64,000 nt of DNA from Pegoplata infirma (taxonomy: Eukaryota; Arthropoda; Insecta; Diptera; Anthomyiidae), in contig OY992539.1 in the NCBI GenBank assembly GCA_963921195.1, positions 40,070,299 through 40,134,298 on the forward strand. The letters are read 5' to 3'. Below, one piece after another: positions 42,946 to 53,983 of the stretch. The position numbers and the translations under genes are program-made. Under the pieces are notes generated by a model, which saw only the letters and a list, made by a program, of their open reading frames with translations, made no database searches and was not told where the DNA came from. Each line of letters opens with the position of its first letter. Within the stretch, counting starts at the first letter, position 1.

Positions 42946-44655
42946 TATCTCATATAAACGTTGATATCTATGAGCCAAATTCTCAGTGGCGTCCAAATTC
43001 ATGTTTCCGAACAGTGGGGCGAAAATTTTTGGAATTACCCATGTCTTAAATGTATAGACAAATTCTTCTATCCAAAACAGTTAAAAATTTTATAATCGGT
43101 TAAAAAGTTTCTAAATCACACGAGGTTTAGTAAGAAAAGTCTCAAAAAACATTTTTTGACAATAACTCTAAAATTTTAGGGTGTCTGGCAAGTTTAATGG
43201 GCTTTTTGTGATCTACTCGACAAAAGCAACAACCTCTACTATGTCACATCAAAAGTATTTTTCCACTGCAGCACAGTGTAATCTTAAAATCTAAATCTTC
43301 TTTTTTTATACCCTTTTTTTAATAAATTTGAGGTGTCTAATAAATATTTTCTGTCTTCTTCTTTTCCGTTTCCGGAACACGATGCAAACAGAAGCAGCGA
43401 CATCTAGTGCTCAACAGCTAAAAACTGGTTAAAATTTCTTATATTTTCGGTCTTTGCTTTGGCTCATTAGTACCGGTTTGTATCTTGACTTTTGGCATTG
43501 CCAAAGCAAAAAAGTGGTTCACGTCTTGACTTCGAAAATTAATATATACATTTAATGGCAGTGCCATGATTAAACAAAAATACAGTTAAACATTGTTATA
43601 GCAAACTATTAAAATGTTTTAAAAGAAAAAGTATGCATTAGGGTGGAGCAAATTTTATACATATCTTTTCAAGTTTTAAAATCGTCGGGTTTGGACAAAA
43701 AATATTGGACCTGTAGTGCAGTGTCTTTGGGTACCTTTTTGACTTTAAAATCGTAAATTTCGGAACAAATTGAAAAAAATATATATATTTTTTTTAGCTT
43801 AAAATATTAGTTAAAAAGCTGCCTAAGTACTTATACCCATTTCGGTTGGCTGGTTTACATTTGTACATTTGGTTATATCAGAACCTGGCTGGACTCAATG
43901 CTCCGTTATAAAATAACTCGCCGTTAATTTGACTTTTTCATACAAATTTTGTCATAAGGCTCCGTTAACTCGGCAGTTAGCAACTAACTTTTCATTGAGT
44001 GATCCGCCCTAAATGATATAACCAATTAAATTGTCTTTTTATTAAACAAAATGCACTCGATTGAAACATCGTTTGATTTCGTTTTCGGTTTCCATCACAT
44101 ACCAGATAGTAAACATATTTTTTATCTACCATTATACATTTTTAAATCTTAAGCTGGCCTCAGAATGGATTTATCACATCGGGTTCTTCAAATATTTCAG
44201 ATTTACCATTCTGTTAGACACTGTTTTAGATTTGCAATACTGAGAAAAAAACTTTTTTGTGCTTTAATCGGCTCCCTATAAAACCCTGAGTTATTTTTTT
44301 CTTCAAAGGTTTCCCAATCAACTAAAAGTACTACTTTCCCTAATCAAAATACATTTAAAATCTTAAAGGTACCTATTTTCTTCTCTGAGAAATCGTCCTT
44401 TAAAATTTGGCAGCAGCTTTTCATAAAAAAATATAATAAAAATCAGCACATGAAAGAAATCATTAAATTTGTTTACCTTTAAATAGCTACAAATATTTTG
44501 AATTATGATTTCCAGACTCCATATTTAATTTTCTTTGCTTTTCGAGTGTATCACTTGCAAATCTAAATCAAAATCCATCCATGTACCCGTTCTTCAAACC
44601 CCTTGCTAGTTCCAGTTAATTAAATACAAACATTTGTATTCAATTTCTAAAAATT
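42946..44655. other. gene-free stretch with scattered repeat relics
   Basis: 43,638-43,830 ('agggtggagcaaattt', 'atattggacctgtag.gcagtgtctttgg') matches 50,966-51,130. 44,095-44,108 ('tttccatcacatacc') is the end of the ATGTGATGGAAATCG family found at 50.5-52.4 kb. Nothing else is recognised between, and I see no exon. Confidence 0.45.
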
Positions 44656-45149
44656 TAGGCCTTTATTCATAATACTTAAAGTGTACTTAAAGTAGGTTTA
44701 TTTGACAAATATTCATGCAATATCAGTCAAATAAACCTACAATAGATTTAATTTACTCATTATGAATCATAGAAAAGATTAGAAGGTACGCAGTGTTGTA
44801 TTTGATGTATTTTCCAATATGGTGGCAAAATGCTTGTTCTTCCTCATCTCACACGTATTTAATATCAAATTAGATTCTTTGTTTATAAAAAAATGGAATT
44901 TGTCTTTCATTTAATTATATTTATTATTTATTTTGCTTTATTCATCGTTTTTTTAAAGATAATACGCACTATTGATAGTTTAAAAACTTTTTTTTCTCTT
45001 TTGTTTTTTGCTTTGTTGTTGTTCTCCTTTATGTTGCATTGTTTTTATTAAACGTCAAAAGTTACATAATGTGCTGTCACTAATACTTATTCAAGCGAAA
45101 TACGACTCTGTTTCATTTCTATTTTTTTCTATGTTATGAATAGCCCAGT
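44656..45149 (+). mobile_element. hairpin MITE, copy 2, split by a hAT-like insertion
   Basis: 44,656-44,767 matches the MITE at 10,343 base for base over nearly all positions. The last bases (AGCCCAGT, 45,142-45,149) appear after a 366-bp insertion. Removing the insertion and one copy of its target duplication restores the MITE. Confidence 0.85.
44768..45133. mobile_element. 366-bp hAT-like insertion in the MITE
   Basis: Ends CATAGAAAA / TTTTCTATG, flanked by TTATGAAT (44,760-44,767 and 45,134-45,141), an 8-bp duplication of hAT form (T at position 2, A at 7). The uninterrupted MITE copies give the empty site, so both boundaries are well supported. Confidence 0.8.
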
Positions 45150-45470
45150 TAATGTACAAATTGTCTTAAATTTTGTTATTTTAAAATTAATTTATTTTTT
45201 GGACTTTTCTTTTCAAAATATTAAAATTGAAACTGACAATAAAAAATAAAAAAAGTAAATTCGAAATTTTACCTATTTTTATTAGTAAACCTTACATGGC
45301 CATTAGGTGAAAATGTAAAGTAAAATTATACTGGTAGCATAGGTAATAAGTCGTGGCTTTTAAGCTTCATACTAAAATAATTCACCTAAGCCAGCATAGA
45401 TAACATTACCTCGACGTTTTTTTTCTGTGTATGATTGAAATAACGAAACAAATAAAATAACAATATTTTT

Positions 45471-45591
45471 ACTGGGCTATTCATAATGAGTAAATTAAAT
45501 CTAATGTAGGTTTATTTGACTGATATTGCATGAATATTTGTCAAATAAACCTACTTTAAGTACACTTTAAGTATTATGAATAAAGGCCTTA
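45471..45591 (-). mobile_element. hairpin MITE, copy 3
   Basis: Reverse-oriented copy with only one or two differences from copy 1 ('ctaatgtagg' instead of 'ctattgtagg'). Together with copy 2 it makes an inverted pair 0.7 kb apart. Confidence 0.85.
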
Positions 45592-46065
45592 AAAAATAAT
45601 CAAATAAGATATTATTCAAATATTTTGAAAATGAATAATATTTATTTGCTTTTATTTGAATAACGAAAAATTTAAATAATTTTTTCTGATTGATTATTCA
45701 AACCAAAAAAAATAAATTTTTCTTATTATTCAACAAAAATTTTTGAATAATTTTGGTTATTCACAAAAATATCAAATAAATAACGTATTATTCAAACAAA
45801 AAAAAATAAATATTCTTGAAAATTTTGTGTTTGAAAAAAATTTATTTTATTTATTTTGTCATTTATTATACAGTGAAACATAAAATTATTCATACAAAAC
45901 AGTTTTGTTTAAAATTAGATTCTTTTAAAAAGTATTATTTTTGATGTTTTAGGAGAATTGTTGTATAGAGAATGCTATTAAAACTCTAAAAAGCCCAATT
46001 GAATTTCAGAAAAGCTAAGTTGTAATTTATAAAAAGTCAATTGAAATACAGAAAAGTTGGCCGCT
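45592..46065. other. AT-rich gene-free stretch
   Basis: 45,600-45,840 is built of 'attattcaaa' and 'tgaataat' repeats. No features beyond this low-complexity pattern. Confidence 0.4.
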
Positions 46066-46352
46066 GTTCCAAAAAAAGTAAGTAATTCACATAAAAAATG
46101 TGAAAATGAAAATTTCCGAATTTTTTTGGTGTTCTAGATTACACATCCGAATTTTTTTTTCGTTTTGTTTCACATAAATAAAATTTGGTGAAAGTAAAAC
46201 GAATGCACTTTTTTCCTTATAATTTTTTAAATTTTAATTATTCAATTTCAACTTCGAATGAAAACGTTATCAACAAAACACTAAACTTTATTTCATGTGA
46301 TTCGGAAATTTTCATGTGAATTGAAAAGTTGTGAAAGACAGAACAGAGGCCG
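46066..46352. mobile_element. ~290-bp TIR element, GGCCNCTGTTC ends
   Basis: The left end GGCCGCTGTTC and right end GAACAGAGGCC are inverted, followed inward by 'aattcacat.aaaa' and 'atttccgaat'. The right end recurs at 52,500-52,600 ('gtgattcgg.aaattt...aacagaggcc'), a second partial copy. Confidence 0.6.
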
Positions 46353-46735
46353 TTATGTTGGAATTCAGGAAATTCCAATTGAAATTCCTCTTTTCTGTCA
46401 TCCTTATCTCCCACTCTATTTTTAGCTTCACAGGTGATATTACTGTAGCTTTAATTTGAGGCCCCCAATTCATTATTAATACTCCTTCGCCAAGTCTATG
46501 ATGGAGCACCAGGGGAGGGAGTCGCCGGGGGACATTGAGGGCCACCTTCCCACTCGTGATAAATGTTAGCAATTCATTTATTATGATTTTTGCAATAAAG
46601 CAAGGATGGATACCAATACCTTTTCAATACCAATACCCTTTAAAACCAATTTAAATTGAAAACCAATACCGATGAAAAACTAATACCTTTATTTGGGCGA
46701 TACCAATACCTGTAACAAAAACTCTTTCGAAAAAT
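46353..46735. other. stretch with a GC-richer block, not recognised
   Basis: 46,410-46,560 has clearly higher GC content than its neighbourhood, and the minus strand is open from 46,572 to 46,312 with RRLPPLVLHHRLGEG. I do not recognise it; it could be the edge of a retroelement. 46,615-46,720 repeats 'aataccaatacc', similar to the centre of the palindrome at 15,520. Confidence 0.3.
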
Positions 46736-47290
46736 CTGTAAATGGACTATCAGGTAGAATTTGCTAACTTTTAGCAGATTTTTCTTCTGGAATGGATATG
46801 TTTACTAAGTTCTCTGACAGACAGAAATATTTAGTTATCCTGTTTTCAAGAATTTTCTTTTTTTTTTCAAACATATAATTTTTTGAAAAAACCCAAACAA
46901 AATTTTTTAAAAAAGATCAACATGTCTAAAAAAATAACGCTTAAAAAAACAAACTTAGAAAACTTTCTATGAAACAATTAAAATCACTGTTTTAAAAGTT
47001 TTAGAAAAAAATGATGGTCAAAATCTTTTCTAACTGGGCTATTCATAATGAGTAAATTAAATCTATTGTAGGTTTATTTGACTGATATTGCATGAATATT
47101 TGTCAAATAAACCTACTTTAAGTACACTTTAAGTATTATGAATAAAGGCCTAAGTCTTTTTTACGTAAATAAGATACATTTTAGATGGTAATTTAACCTT
47201 GCCAATCTTGTTTATATAAAATCAACAGAGTTTTCTGCTAAATTCAACAGATTTTTCTGCTGTCTTGACATATCTTGTCATATGGCTTGA
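46736..47290. repeat. fragment of the foldback family seen at 4.4 kb, with MITE insertion
   Basis: 'tttagcagatttttcttctgg' (about 46,777) and 'cagatttttctgctgtcttgac...catatggct' (47,248-47,286) resemble the terminal repeats of the element at 4,419-7,660. The fourth MITE copy interrupts it. Confidence 0.45.
47033..47153 (-). mobile_element. hairpin MITE, copy 4
   Basis: Reverse-oriented; appears identical to copy 1 over the inner ~105 bases, with ends ACTGGGCTATTCATAA and GGCCTAA. Four such similar copies in one window point to recent spread. Confidence 0.85.
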
Positions 47291-47504
47291 AATGTACTTT
47301 TTTAATTTAAAGTCTGTTATCCAATATTTAATAAAAATATGTTTATTATTTTTTATATACATAAATATATTTTTATATATGGGCACTTCCACCGAAAGGT
47401 CTACCAAGACCAAAAAACCAAAAGTTCTTGAAACGAATTTGTTTTAACATATTTTCATAGGAAAACAATCAAATTTAACTAACGTGATCAAATTTTACAT
47501 TTAT

Positions 47505-49750
47505 TTATACCCCATTTCGCGATATTCGAAGGTGAAGTCGAGCAATCCAATTTTTTCTCATTGGGACATTTCTACTGCACCTTTTGTTTTGTTAAAAGTT
47601 CTTAAAGAGAAGCATTAAATATTGACTTTTGCTTTTAAAAAATCTTTCTGGAGATACAAAGAGCTAAAAAAAGTGCATAACAAACTATGCAATTTAAAAA
47701 ATAACGGTTAGTTTTTGCTATGCTTTATCACATATTTCGATGTCCCGTGCGACATTGAAAAACAACATTTGTAATTAGTGCGTCAAGTGGACATGACGAA
47801 AGTTCATCAAATATTGAGAACAAACACAGATTTTTATTACAATTAAAATAAAAAAAATAATTAAAAAATAATAAAATCTGTGATCTTGGTTCTTATATAA
47901 AGTTGGTCACGTGCGACATCCCAGCAAAACTTTGGTAATGGGTAGTGATTCTATAACACATTACCAGGTAATGTATATACCTTATTTGTAACATTATTTT
48001 AGGATGTCTTACCAAACATTTGTTCCACAACGTATTATTTTCAAGTGAAAAATAATGCATTACTAATAATTTGCTACGTAATGCATAATTATTGGAAAAA
48101 ATGTATTTCATATTTATTATTTCTAAACATTAAATCATGGATGACTTATATTTGGTTACATTATCTATTATTTAAAAGTTTGAAATAATGCATTATTTAT
48201 AATTGGATGCATAATGCATTACAATAACATAAAAAATAATTATTTTATAAAAAATGCAGAAGTTTAAACTAGAGATGGGCTCACGACAGGAAATTTCTAA
48301 CGACACACACTCACGAGCATATTTTATCTACTTACACTCACGTTAGTAAAAATTACTTTTTCACTACTCGTAACACCTTATATATTATCTTCTGGTATGC
48401 TATATTATTTCATTTCTCGTAACCTATAAAATATCATATATTTTACACCTTACTCGTATTCTTCGTTATAAATTTATGACTTATTTTATACCTTACTGGT
48501 ATTCTTTGTGATTATGTGGATGCATTACTTTGAGTCTCATCGCCTGTTAAAATCATCAATGCTGCAATGTATAAAATAAGAGATCCTATACCTTATTTTA
48601 TACCTTATTTGGTAATCTAAGTTTTGCTGGGATGGTAAGTGTGGATTTTAAAATTTTGAAAAAATATTTTTTTCTTAAATAAATGATTTACTTATTTTAA
48701 TACATTCTTTTAAATTATTTAAATATAGATGAGTATAAACGGCGAAAAAAATAAAGATGCAAACGGCGGAGAGAAAAGTTTAAGGAAGATGAAATGAAAT
48801 TACAAGACAATAAATTAAACAAGTTGAAAAGTTAAATTCGACTAGGCGAATCTATGAATACCCTCCACAATGCCCTTTTTAAGTGAAAGTAAATAACATT
48901 TTGGATTAGAAATATTTAATGTTTTGTAAAAAAAATTTTTTAAGTAATTTAAAAAAAAAAAAATATTTACTAAATTTTTTTTGAGTGTAAAATTTTTTTG
49001 AGTGTAAAACTCTTTTGAGTGTACTTTTTTGTGACAAATTTTTTGAGTGACAAAAATACGTTGTAAAATAGTTTTGTAACTTACCAATGTTTTAAAAATA
49101 TGTTTAACGGGTTTTCAACACGTGAATTTAAGGTGAAACTAATCTGAAATTATCGGTTTTGCTAATAACTTTTGAACCACTGAACCGATTTGGCTGAAAT
49201 TCAATACGAACCAGACTAGGGGAACGAAAAATATATATGCCAAGTTTTCTAAGCTTATTTATTTAATTTATTTAAAAAAGAACAACAAAAAAACCATAAA
49301 TATGATGATGGAAAAAACGGTCCCGTGCGACATGTCCCGTGCGACAGTGATTAAAGTTAAATTAAAAAAAAAGTAGAAATAATTTTGAGGTAAAATTTTA
49401 CAACTTTTAAGAGACATTATAAGCCAACATTTCAAAATTAGTCGCATTGTAATATTGCCTCAGGTTTCGCTGAAATCAGAGTTTTGATTGATAGTCGCGA
49501 TAACGACTTCTGTTTTTTGTCCCGTGCGAATGGTTGTCTTTTTTGCGATTATCTCGAAAGCTTGAAACAATTTTCAAAATCAACCTGAGCAACAATTATA
49601 GAGCTAGTTAAGAGCTATAAGTTTCCCCTTTTATCAAGAAAAAAAATCTTTTTATTTTGACTTTTTTTCCACTTTAATGCGTGCAACGGTCACGTTCGAC
49701 ATGATGGAATTGCCCATATACAGACAAATTTGATTAAATTTTAAAGAACA
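47505..49750. repeat. gene-free region with repeated CCCGTGCGACA motif
   Basis: The motif TCCCGTGCGACA or a one- to two-base variant occurs at about 47,742, 47,909, 49,319, 49,333, 49,509 and 49,686, all in the same orientation with AT-rich spacers. A separate TIR element is inserted at 47,920-48,631. 48,970-49,045 has several 'ttttttgagtgtaaa' motifs, like the CACTCAAAA termini. No gene found. Confidence 0.5.
47920..48631. mobile_element. 712-bp TIR element with CCCAGCAAAACTT ends
   Basis: CCCAGCAAAACTTTGGTAAT at the left and ATTTGGTAATCTAAGTTTTG plus CTGGG at the right are inverted or shared motifs. The interior repeats 'aataatgcatta' and 'ataccttatttt'. A TAGAGATGGGC relic of the hAT-like family is nested at 48,272-48,370. 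Superfamily not assigned. Confidence 0.6.
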
Positions 49751-49922
49751 TAAAATAAGATAAAGGTAATATATTTTTAACATTCACATAGAAAAGTTCA
49801 TGTCGATTAGCGGCGCACCGGCGCTGGATATTTGCGCCGACGATAATTTCTCATCAGCTCGGTTACCTTTTACCGTAATGGAATAGCTACAAAAAAAATA
49901 TGAATAAACTTCTACTGTCAAC

Positions 49923-50215
49923 TAGAGATGGGCGCTGGTCACGTGATTTGCGTGATTCACGTGAATCACGCGTGAGTGTTAGTGATTTTCATTTCAATCA
50001 CGTGATTGATGTGAGTGAGTGAGTTGGAAAAAAATTTGCGTGAGTGATTAGTGAGTAAGTCGATTTTTTTTTGCGTGAGTTTGCGTGATTTAATTTTTGA
50101 TTTTACTTATTTAATTAGAATTTTTTCATTTCTTGCAAAAAAAAAATTTTTAGCTGTTTTTTTTTTGTAAGAAAATTTGTTTGCGTGAGTAGAGCTTGCG
50201 TGACCACATTAGGGT
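49923..50215 (+). mobile_element. CACGCTCACG hAT-like element, truncated copy
   Basis: Starts TAGAGATGGGCGCTGGTCAC and continues with 'gcgtgattcacgtgaatcacgcgtgagtg' and 'gcgtgagtttgcgtgatt' as in the complete element at 8,279. The right end with TCTCTA is missing. Confidence 0.65.
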
Positions 50216-50529
50216 TATTCATATCATTATTTTTTAATAAAAATTAATCAGAATTTCAGAGTTAATACTAAAGAATATTTTCTTAAAAATGTCACCAAAG
50301 CCAAAAACCTTGAAAATCTGAGTAAATATACATCCTCACAGGACATTCTGTTGTATTTGAAAAATATCTGAAAGTATTTTAAAAACTACAATATTTTCCA
50401 TAGGAAGATGTTTTAACAACATTTTAAAATAGTAAAAATCTAAAGATTTCAGTTCGCGAAAATTTACAAAGAATATTCTAATTAATGTTTTAGTAAAAAA
50501 ACGCTTTGTTAAGAAGTTTACTATTACCC
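50216..50529. other. gene-free stretch
   Basis: AT-rich, includes 'taataaaaattaatcagaattt', also present at 13,630. No supported gene or element boundary. Confidence 0.35.
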
Positions 50530-51892
50530 CATGTGATGAAATCGTTCGATTTCAAATCGATCGTTTTTGAATTTCAATAATTTTGAAATATTTGTAAGAA
50601 AAATAAGATAAAATTGTAGGATTTCATTTATTTGATTATACTCAGAATAGGGATGCCAAACGGGAAATCCCGAATCCCGAATCCCGAAATCCCGGGATTT
50701 TTCGGGATTGACAAATCCCGAATCCCGGGATTTATTTTTTTCAATCCCGGGATTTTTTGGGATTGATAAATCCCGAAAAATCCCGGGATTTCGGGATTTT
50801 TTTGTCAAATTTTGTATTCAAAATTGACTATTTCTTCAGTATTTGTTGTCCGATGGTGACAAAATGGATATCGTTTGAATGGTGTTTGAAATATCTGTCC
50901 AATGAGGCATGTTGGACTTAATTTCTCTTACTCTTTTGGAGTACAATTCAATTTTTAGGCCGTTTTACTTAATATACAAAAGAGTGGATCAAATTTTCCT
51001 ATATTCGAATTAAAAAATTGTCGGAGTCAGAATTGATACCTTTTAGGGTCAATATTGGACCTGCAGGGCAATGTCTTTCTTTTTTGACTTGAAAATTAGA
51101 AAATTCCGAACAAAGTGAAAGATTTTTTCACTTTTTTTGAAACTTTATAAGGGACCATTAAGTAATCCATCCGTAAAGTTTCTTTTTAATAGTTTAAGCT
51201 CGTAAATGAGCAAAAGCGAATGAGGGGGAAAATTTTTCCCTTGAAGAACCAAAACAGCCTCTGAAACCCACAATTTTTTAACAAATGACACGTTTTTAAA
51301 AATTTTTCTTGTCCCGCCCCTTTTTGTGAGCGTGGATATAAAAAATAGTATAAATAATGATAAAATTCTGTTTTTTAGCGTAATAAACGCATTTGTAAAC
51401 ATTTATCGCAAAGGGAAGGAAACTGTGAAAATGCGATTCGCCTATCAATAGGACAATTAATACAAATTTTGTATCGGCAGAGGATATTGGGGGACTTCCC
51501 CTCGCTAATCTATTCAAATCGGTCATAACTGATCCTAATTTTTCTATTTTCTGTGCTAAATATGTAAAACTTTACGGTAATTATTCAATAGTGATGAATT
51601 TATTGAATATTTAATTATAAAAAAAAATATTAAAAATATAACGTAAAACAGCTTAATTTTAATAAATCCCGAAACCCCGAAATCCCGAAAAATCCCGGGA
51701 TCCCGAAAAATCCCGAAATCCCGAAAAATCCCGGGATCCCGGGATTAGGATTTAAAAATCCCGAATCCCGGGATTTGTAAATGTCAATCCCGTTTGGCAT
51801 CCCTAACTCAGAACCTTTAAAAATAATTTCAATCGAATTTCGATTTTTAAAAAAATCTATCGAAATTGAAATCGTTCGATTTCCATCACATA
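50530..51892. mobile_element. element with ATGTGATGGAAATCG ends, carrying a nested hAT-like element
   Basis: Left end CATGTGATGAAATCGTTCGA and right end TCGTTCGATTTCCATCACAT are inverted. Once the nested element is removed, only about 200 bp remain, the size of its relative at 52,188-52,394. Confidence 0.65.
50648..51805. mobile_element. 1.16-kb hAT-like element made of AATCCCGGGATT repeats
   Basis: Ends TAGGGATGCCAAACGGGA / TCCCGTTTGGCATCCCTA, flanked by ACTCAGAA (50,640-50,647 and 51,806-51,813), an 8-bp target duplication. Sub-terminal regions are dense with AATCCCGAAATCCCGGGATT repeats that can fold on themselves. The middle (50,966-51,520) contains unrelated repeat pieces: a copy of the 43.64-kb sequence and of the 'gggcgtggatataaaaaat' family. 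No transposase. Confidence 0.8.
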
Positions 51893-52187
51893 CCAGAATA
51901 TGTCAAAAGCTGTACCTTGGAAAGTGATGCTGTCAGAGATTTAGTTTTTTTCTTAATAAAAAGAAATTTTATTTGCACCGTTGTTTTTAAATTAATGTAA
52001 AAATTAAAGTTGCTGTTATTCGACCTTTCCAATTTTAAATAAAATTCTTTGAGCTCGAGTTCAGTTTTTCTTGTAAATATTATTTTATTCCATTCCAATG
52101 TTTCGAATCTCTTTGAGGATATTTATTTACAATAATGAAATGGCCTCGAGTTCAAAGAATTTTTATTTAATTTTTGTATGTGATGAA

Positions 52188-52394
52188 ATTCGAACGATTT
52201 CAATTTCGCTCGATTTCACTAAAAATCGAAATTTTAAAAGTGAATAGAAAAGCCAAAATTTCCTTTAAAGGCTTGAGTTAAACCCAACATGAATTTGTAA
52301 AATTTTATCTCATTTTAATTATAAATATTTCAAAATAATCGAGGTTGAAAATTCAAAAACTATCGATTTGAAATCGATCGATTTCCATCACATA
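52188..52394. mobile_element. ~207-bp MITE, TATGTGATG ends
   Basis: TATGTGATGAAATTCGAACG at the left and CGATCGATTTCCATCACATA at the right. Interior carries several 'atttcgattt' repeats. It is the compact relative of the element at 50,530. Confidence 0.7.
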
Positions 52395-52771
52395 GGGGAT
52401 TTGTTCATAAAAAATTGTCCCCTTTCTTTGACAAATGTTCTCCTTTTTTGAGGTTGATGTCCTCTTTTTCTCAAATTGGAAATGAATTTTTTCAATTTTA
52501 GTTATTTGGTTAAAACGTGAACAAAACACAGAATTTGATTTCACGTGATTCGGCAAATTTCATGAGAGTTAAAAAGTTGTGAAAAACAGAACAGAGGCCT
52601 AAAATTGAAAATCTTATCAATTCAAATTAAAAGAATTTAACCATTTCTTTTTCTACAATATGTATTTTGTGTTCCGGAATATATGTACAAATAAAAAACG
52701 AATTTTTCTTGGGTGTGTTTGTTTCTTCTCTTTTGTCTATATTTAAAAATTATTCAATAATCCAGTATATA

Positions 52772-52777
52772 TTTATT
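52772..52777 (-). terminator. RpL28: possible RpL28 poly(A) signal overlapping the stop codon
   Basis: The last codon and stop read GAATAAAT, so a perfect AATAAA overlaps the TAA stop. If used, the 3' UTR would be only some 20-30 bases. An alternative signal further down cannot be excluded. Confidence 0.4.
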
Positions 52778-53809
52778 CTGGTTTCTTGGTTTTCTTGACT
52801 TGGGGAGCCTTTTGAGAGCGCAACACAGCGGAAGCACGACGCAAAGCAGCCTAGAATGAAAAAAAAGATTTATTAATATCGTTTTTCGGTATTACAAAAA
52901 AACATTTTAGAATGATATTTAAGACAATCAGATTAAAGTTTTTCAACACTGCACTTCAGCGATCTTGGTTGGTAATTGAAAATAAATCATCACTCTAGAT
53001 TTTGTTTTTGCTTTGAGGGGTATATGCTCAAAATACTAACCTGAGTTAAGTCCTTGCGGTATTTGTTGTCGGTCAATAAATTTCTCAACTTTTTCAAAGA
53101 CCTTCTGGGACCAGCCTTCATGTTTACTCTGACGGTGCTCTTGGCTGGACGTTGGGCATATTTACCCTTCTTCAAGACAACTGTGAAGCCCTTCTTATCG
53201 GCAGCTGGAACAACACCTAAGGTCTTCTTGTGCACAATACCACTGTAGCGGTAAGAACTGACACTGGTCAAGTTGCTAGGTTCCTAAAAATACAATAAGG
53301 ACAATTTATTAAAATATTTAACCATTCTTATTGCAAGATTTCCTAAAAATATGGTTATGCTCAGGGTTTAGGGGTTTCCTATCACGTGGTTTTTCAAATA
53401 TCATTGTGAATTAAACATACATCATAGACATAACCAGTGCCCAATTTCTGTAACCATGCGAAACGTTTTCGCGTCGGCAATATGAAATAATATTATGTAT
53501 ACATTTATTTTTCTGCAGGGTGAGTACAATGATGCTCGTATTAAAAACATCAAAATAAAAAAAAAATGCAAAGCTTTCTTCAAAATTACTCCATTAAATA
53601 CAAGGATTACTATAGTGCGTTCATTTTTTTCGATGCGGAAACTTTTCTCATAGTTACAGAAATTGAATACAGAATACTTTTTGGAATCTTTTTTAATGAC
53701 TTTGAAAACTACTTACAGTGCTGAATGGTTTTTTGATATCACGCTTCTTCAACAAGAAAGCATTGTTGTTGCGGATGATCAACCAGTTAAGGTGCGATGA
53801 AGTGGCCAT
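52773..53809 (-). CDS. RpL28: 60S ribosomal protein L28 (eL28)
   Basis: Three coding exons on the minus strand: 53,809-53,717, 53,283-53,041 and 52,850-52,773, encoding 137 residues, the usual length for eL28. The protein starts [20 protein letters not shown], has [20 protein letters not shown] in exon 3, and ends VKKTKKPE. eL28 is a structural protein of the large cytoplasmic ribosomal subunit and binds 28S rRNA. Donors GTAAGT (53,716) and GTTAGT (53,040) and acceptors at 53,284 and 52,851 keep phase 0. An additional untranslated first exon lies upstream. All introns carry box C/D-like RNAs, as is common in ribosomal protein genes. Confidence 0.97.
52922..52999 (-). ncRNA. box C/D snoRNA candidate in RpL28 intron 3
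   Basis: Minus strand: C box GTGATGA (52,993-52,987), D box CTGA (52,931-52,928), and an internal CTGA that could be D' (52,959-52,956). The terminal stem is weak, which lowers confidence. The stretch before D', ACCAAGATC, is complementary to GATCTTGGT, which I recall as part of a conserved 28S rRNA segment; unverified. Confidence 0.45.
53352..53436 (-). ncRNA. box C/D snoRNA candidate in RpL28 intron 2
   Basis: Minus strand: an 8-bp terminal stem TGGTTATG/CATAACCA encloses C box ATGATGT (53,425-53,419, one mismatch to RTGATGA) and D box CTGA (53,364-53,361). Total length is 85 nt, typical for this class. The guide segment before D is GGAAACCCCTAAACC; I do not know its target. Confidence 0.6.
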
Positions 53810-53884
53810 CTCAGATCTACAAAAAAAAAATGTAAAACCAACATTAGTTTCTGTTTTTTATGTTAAAATCATTTTCAAATATTC

Positions 53885-53983
53885 AAGATTTGTTAAATTT
53901 ATTATATCAGTCTTGGGTGATGAATATAGTCTTCAAGGAACTCTTCTGCTTATTCGTTCATCATTATGAAATTTAACAAATCT
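53885..53983 (-). ncRNA. box C/D snoRNA candidate in RpL28 intron 1
   Basis: Minus strand: C box ATGATGA (53,964-53,958, perfect) and D box CTGA (53,910-53,907, perfect) are held together by a 15-bp perfect stem AGATTTGTTAAATTT / AAATTTAACAAATCT. The core is about 70 nt. Guide sequence upstream of D is TCATCACCCAAGA. Placement in an intron of a TOP-type ribosomal protein gene is the usual home of such RNAs in animals. Confidence 0.7.

Noticed and set aside
46312..46572. 86-residue minus-strand frame with higher GC content
   Set aside because: No motif recognised, no splice or promoter context; could be a retroelement edge but I cannot support a gene.
47265..47447. Frames at 47,222-47,447 on both strands
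   Set aside because: They overlap a fragment of the foldback family; equally open on both strands and without domains.
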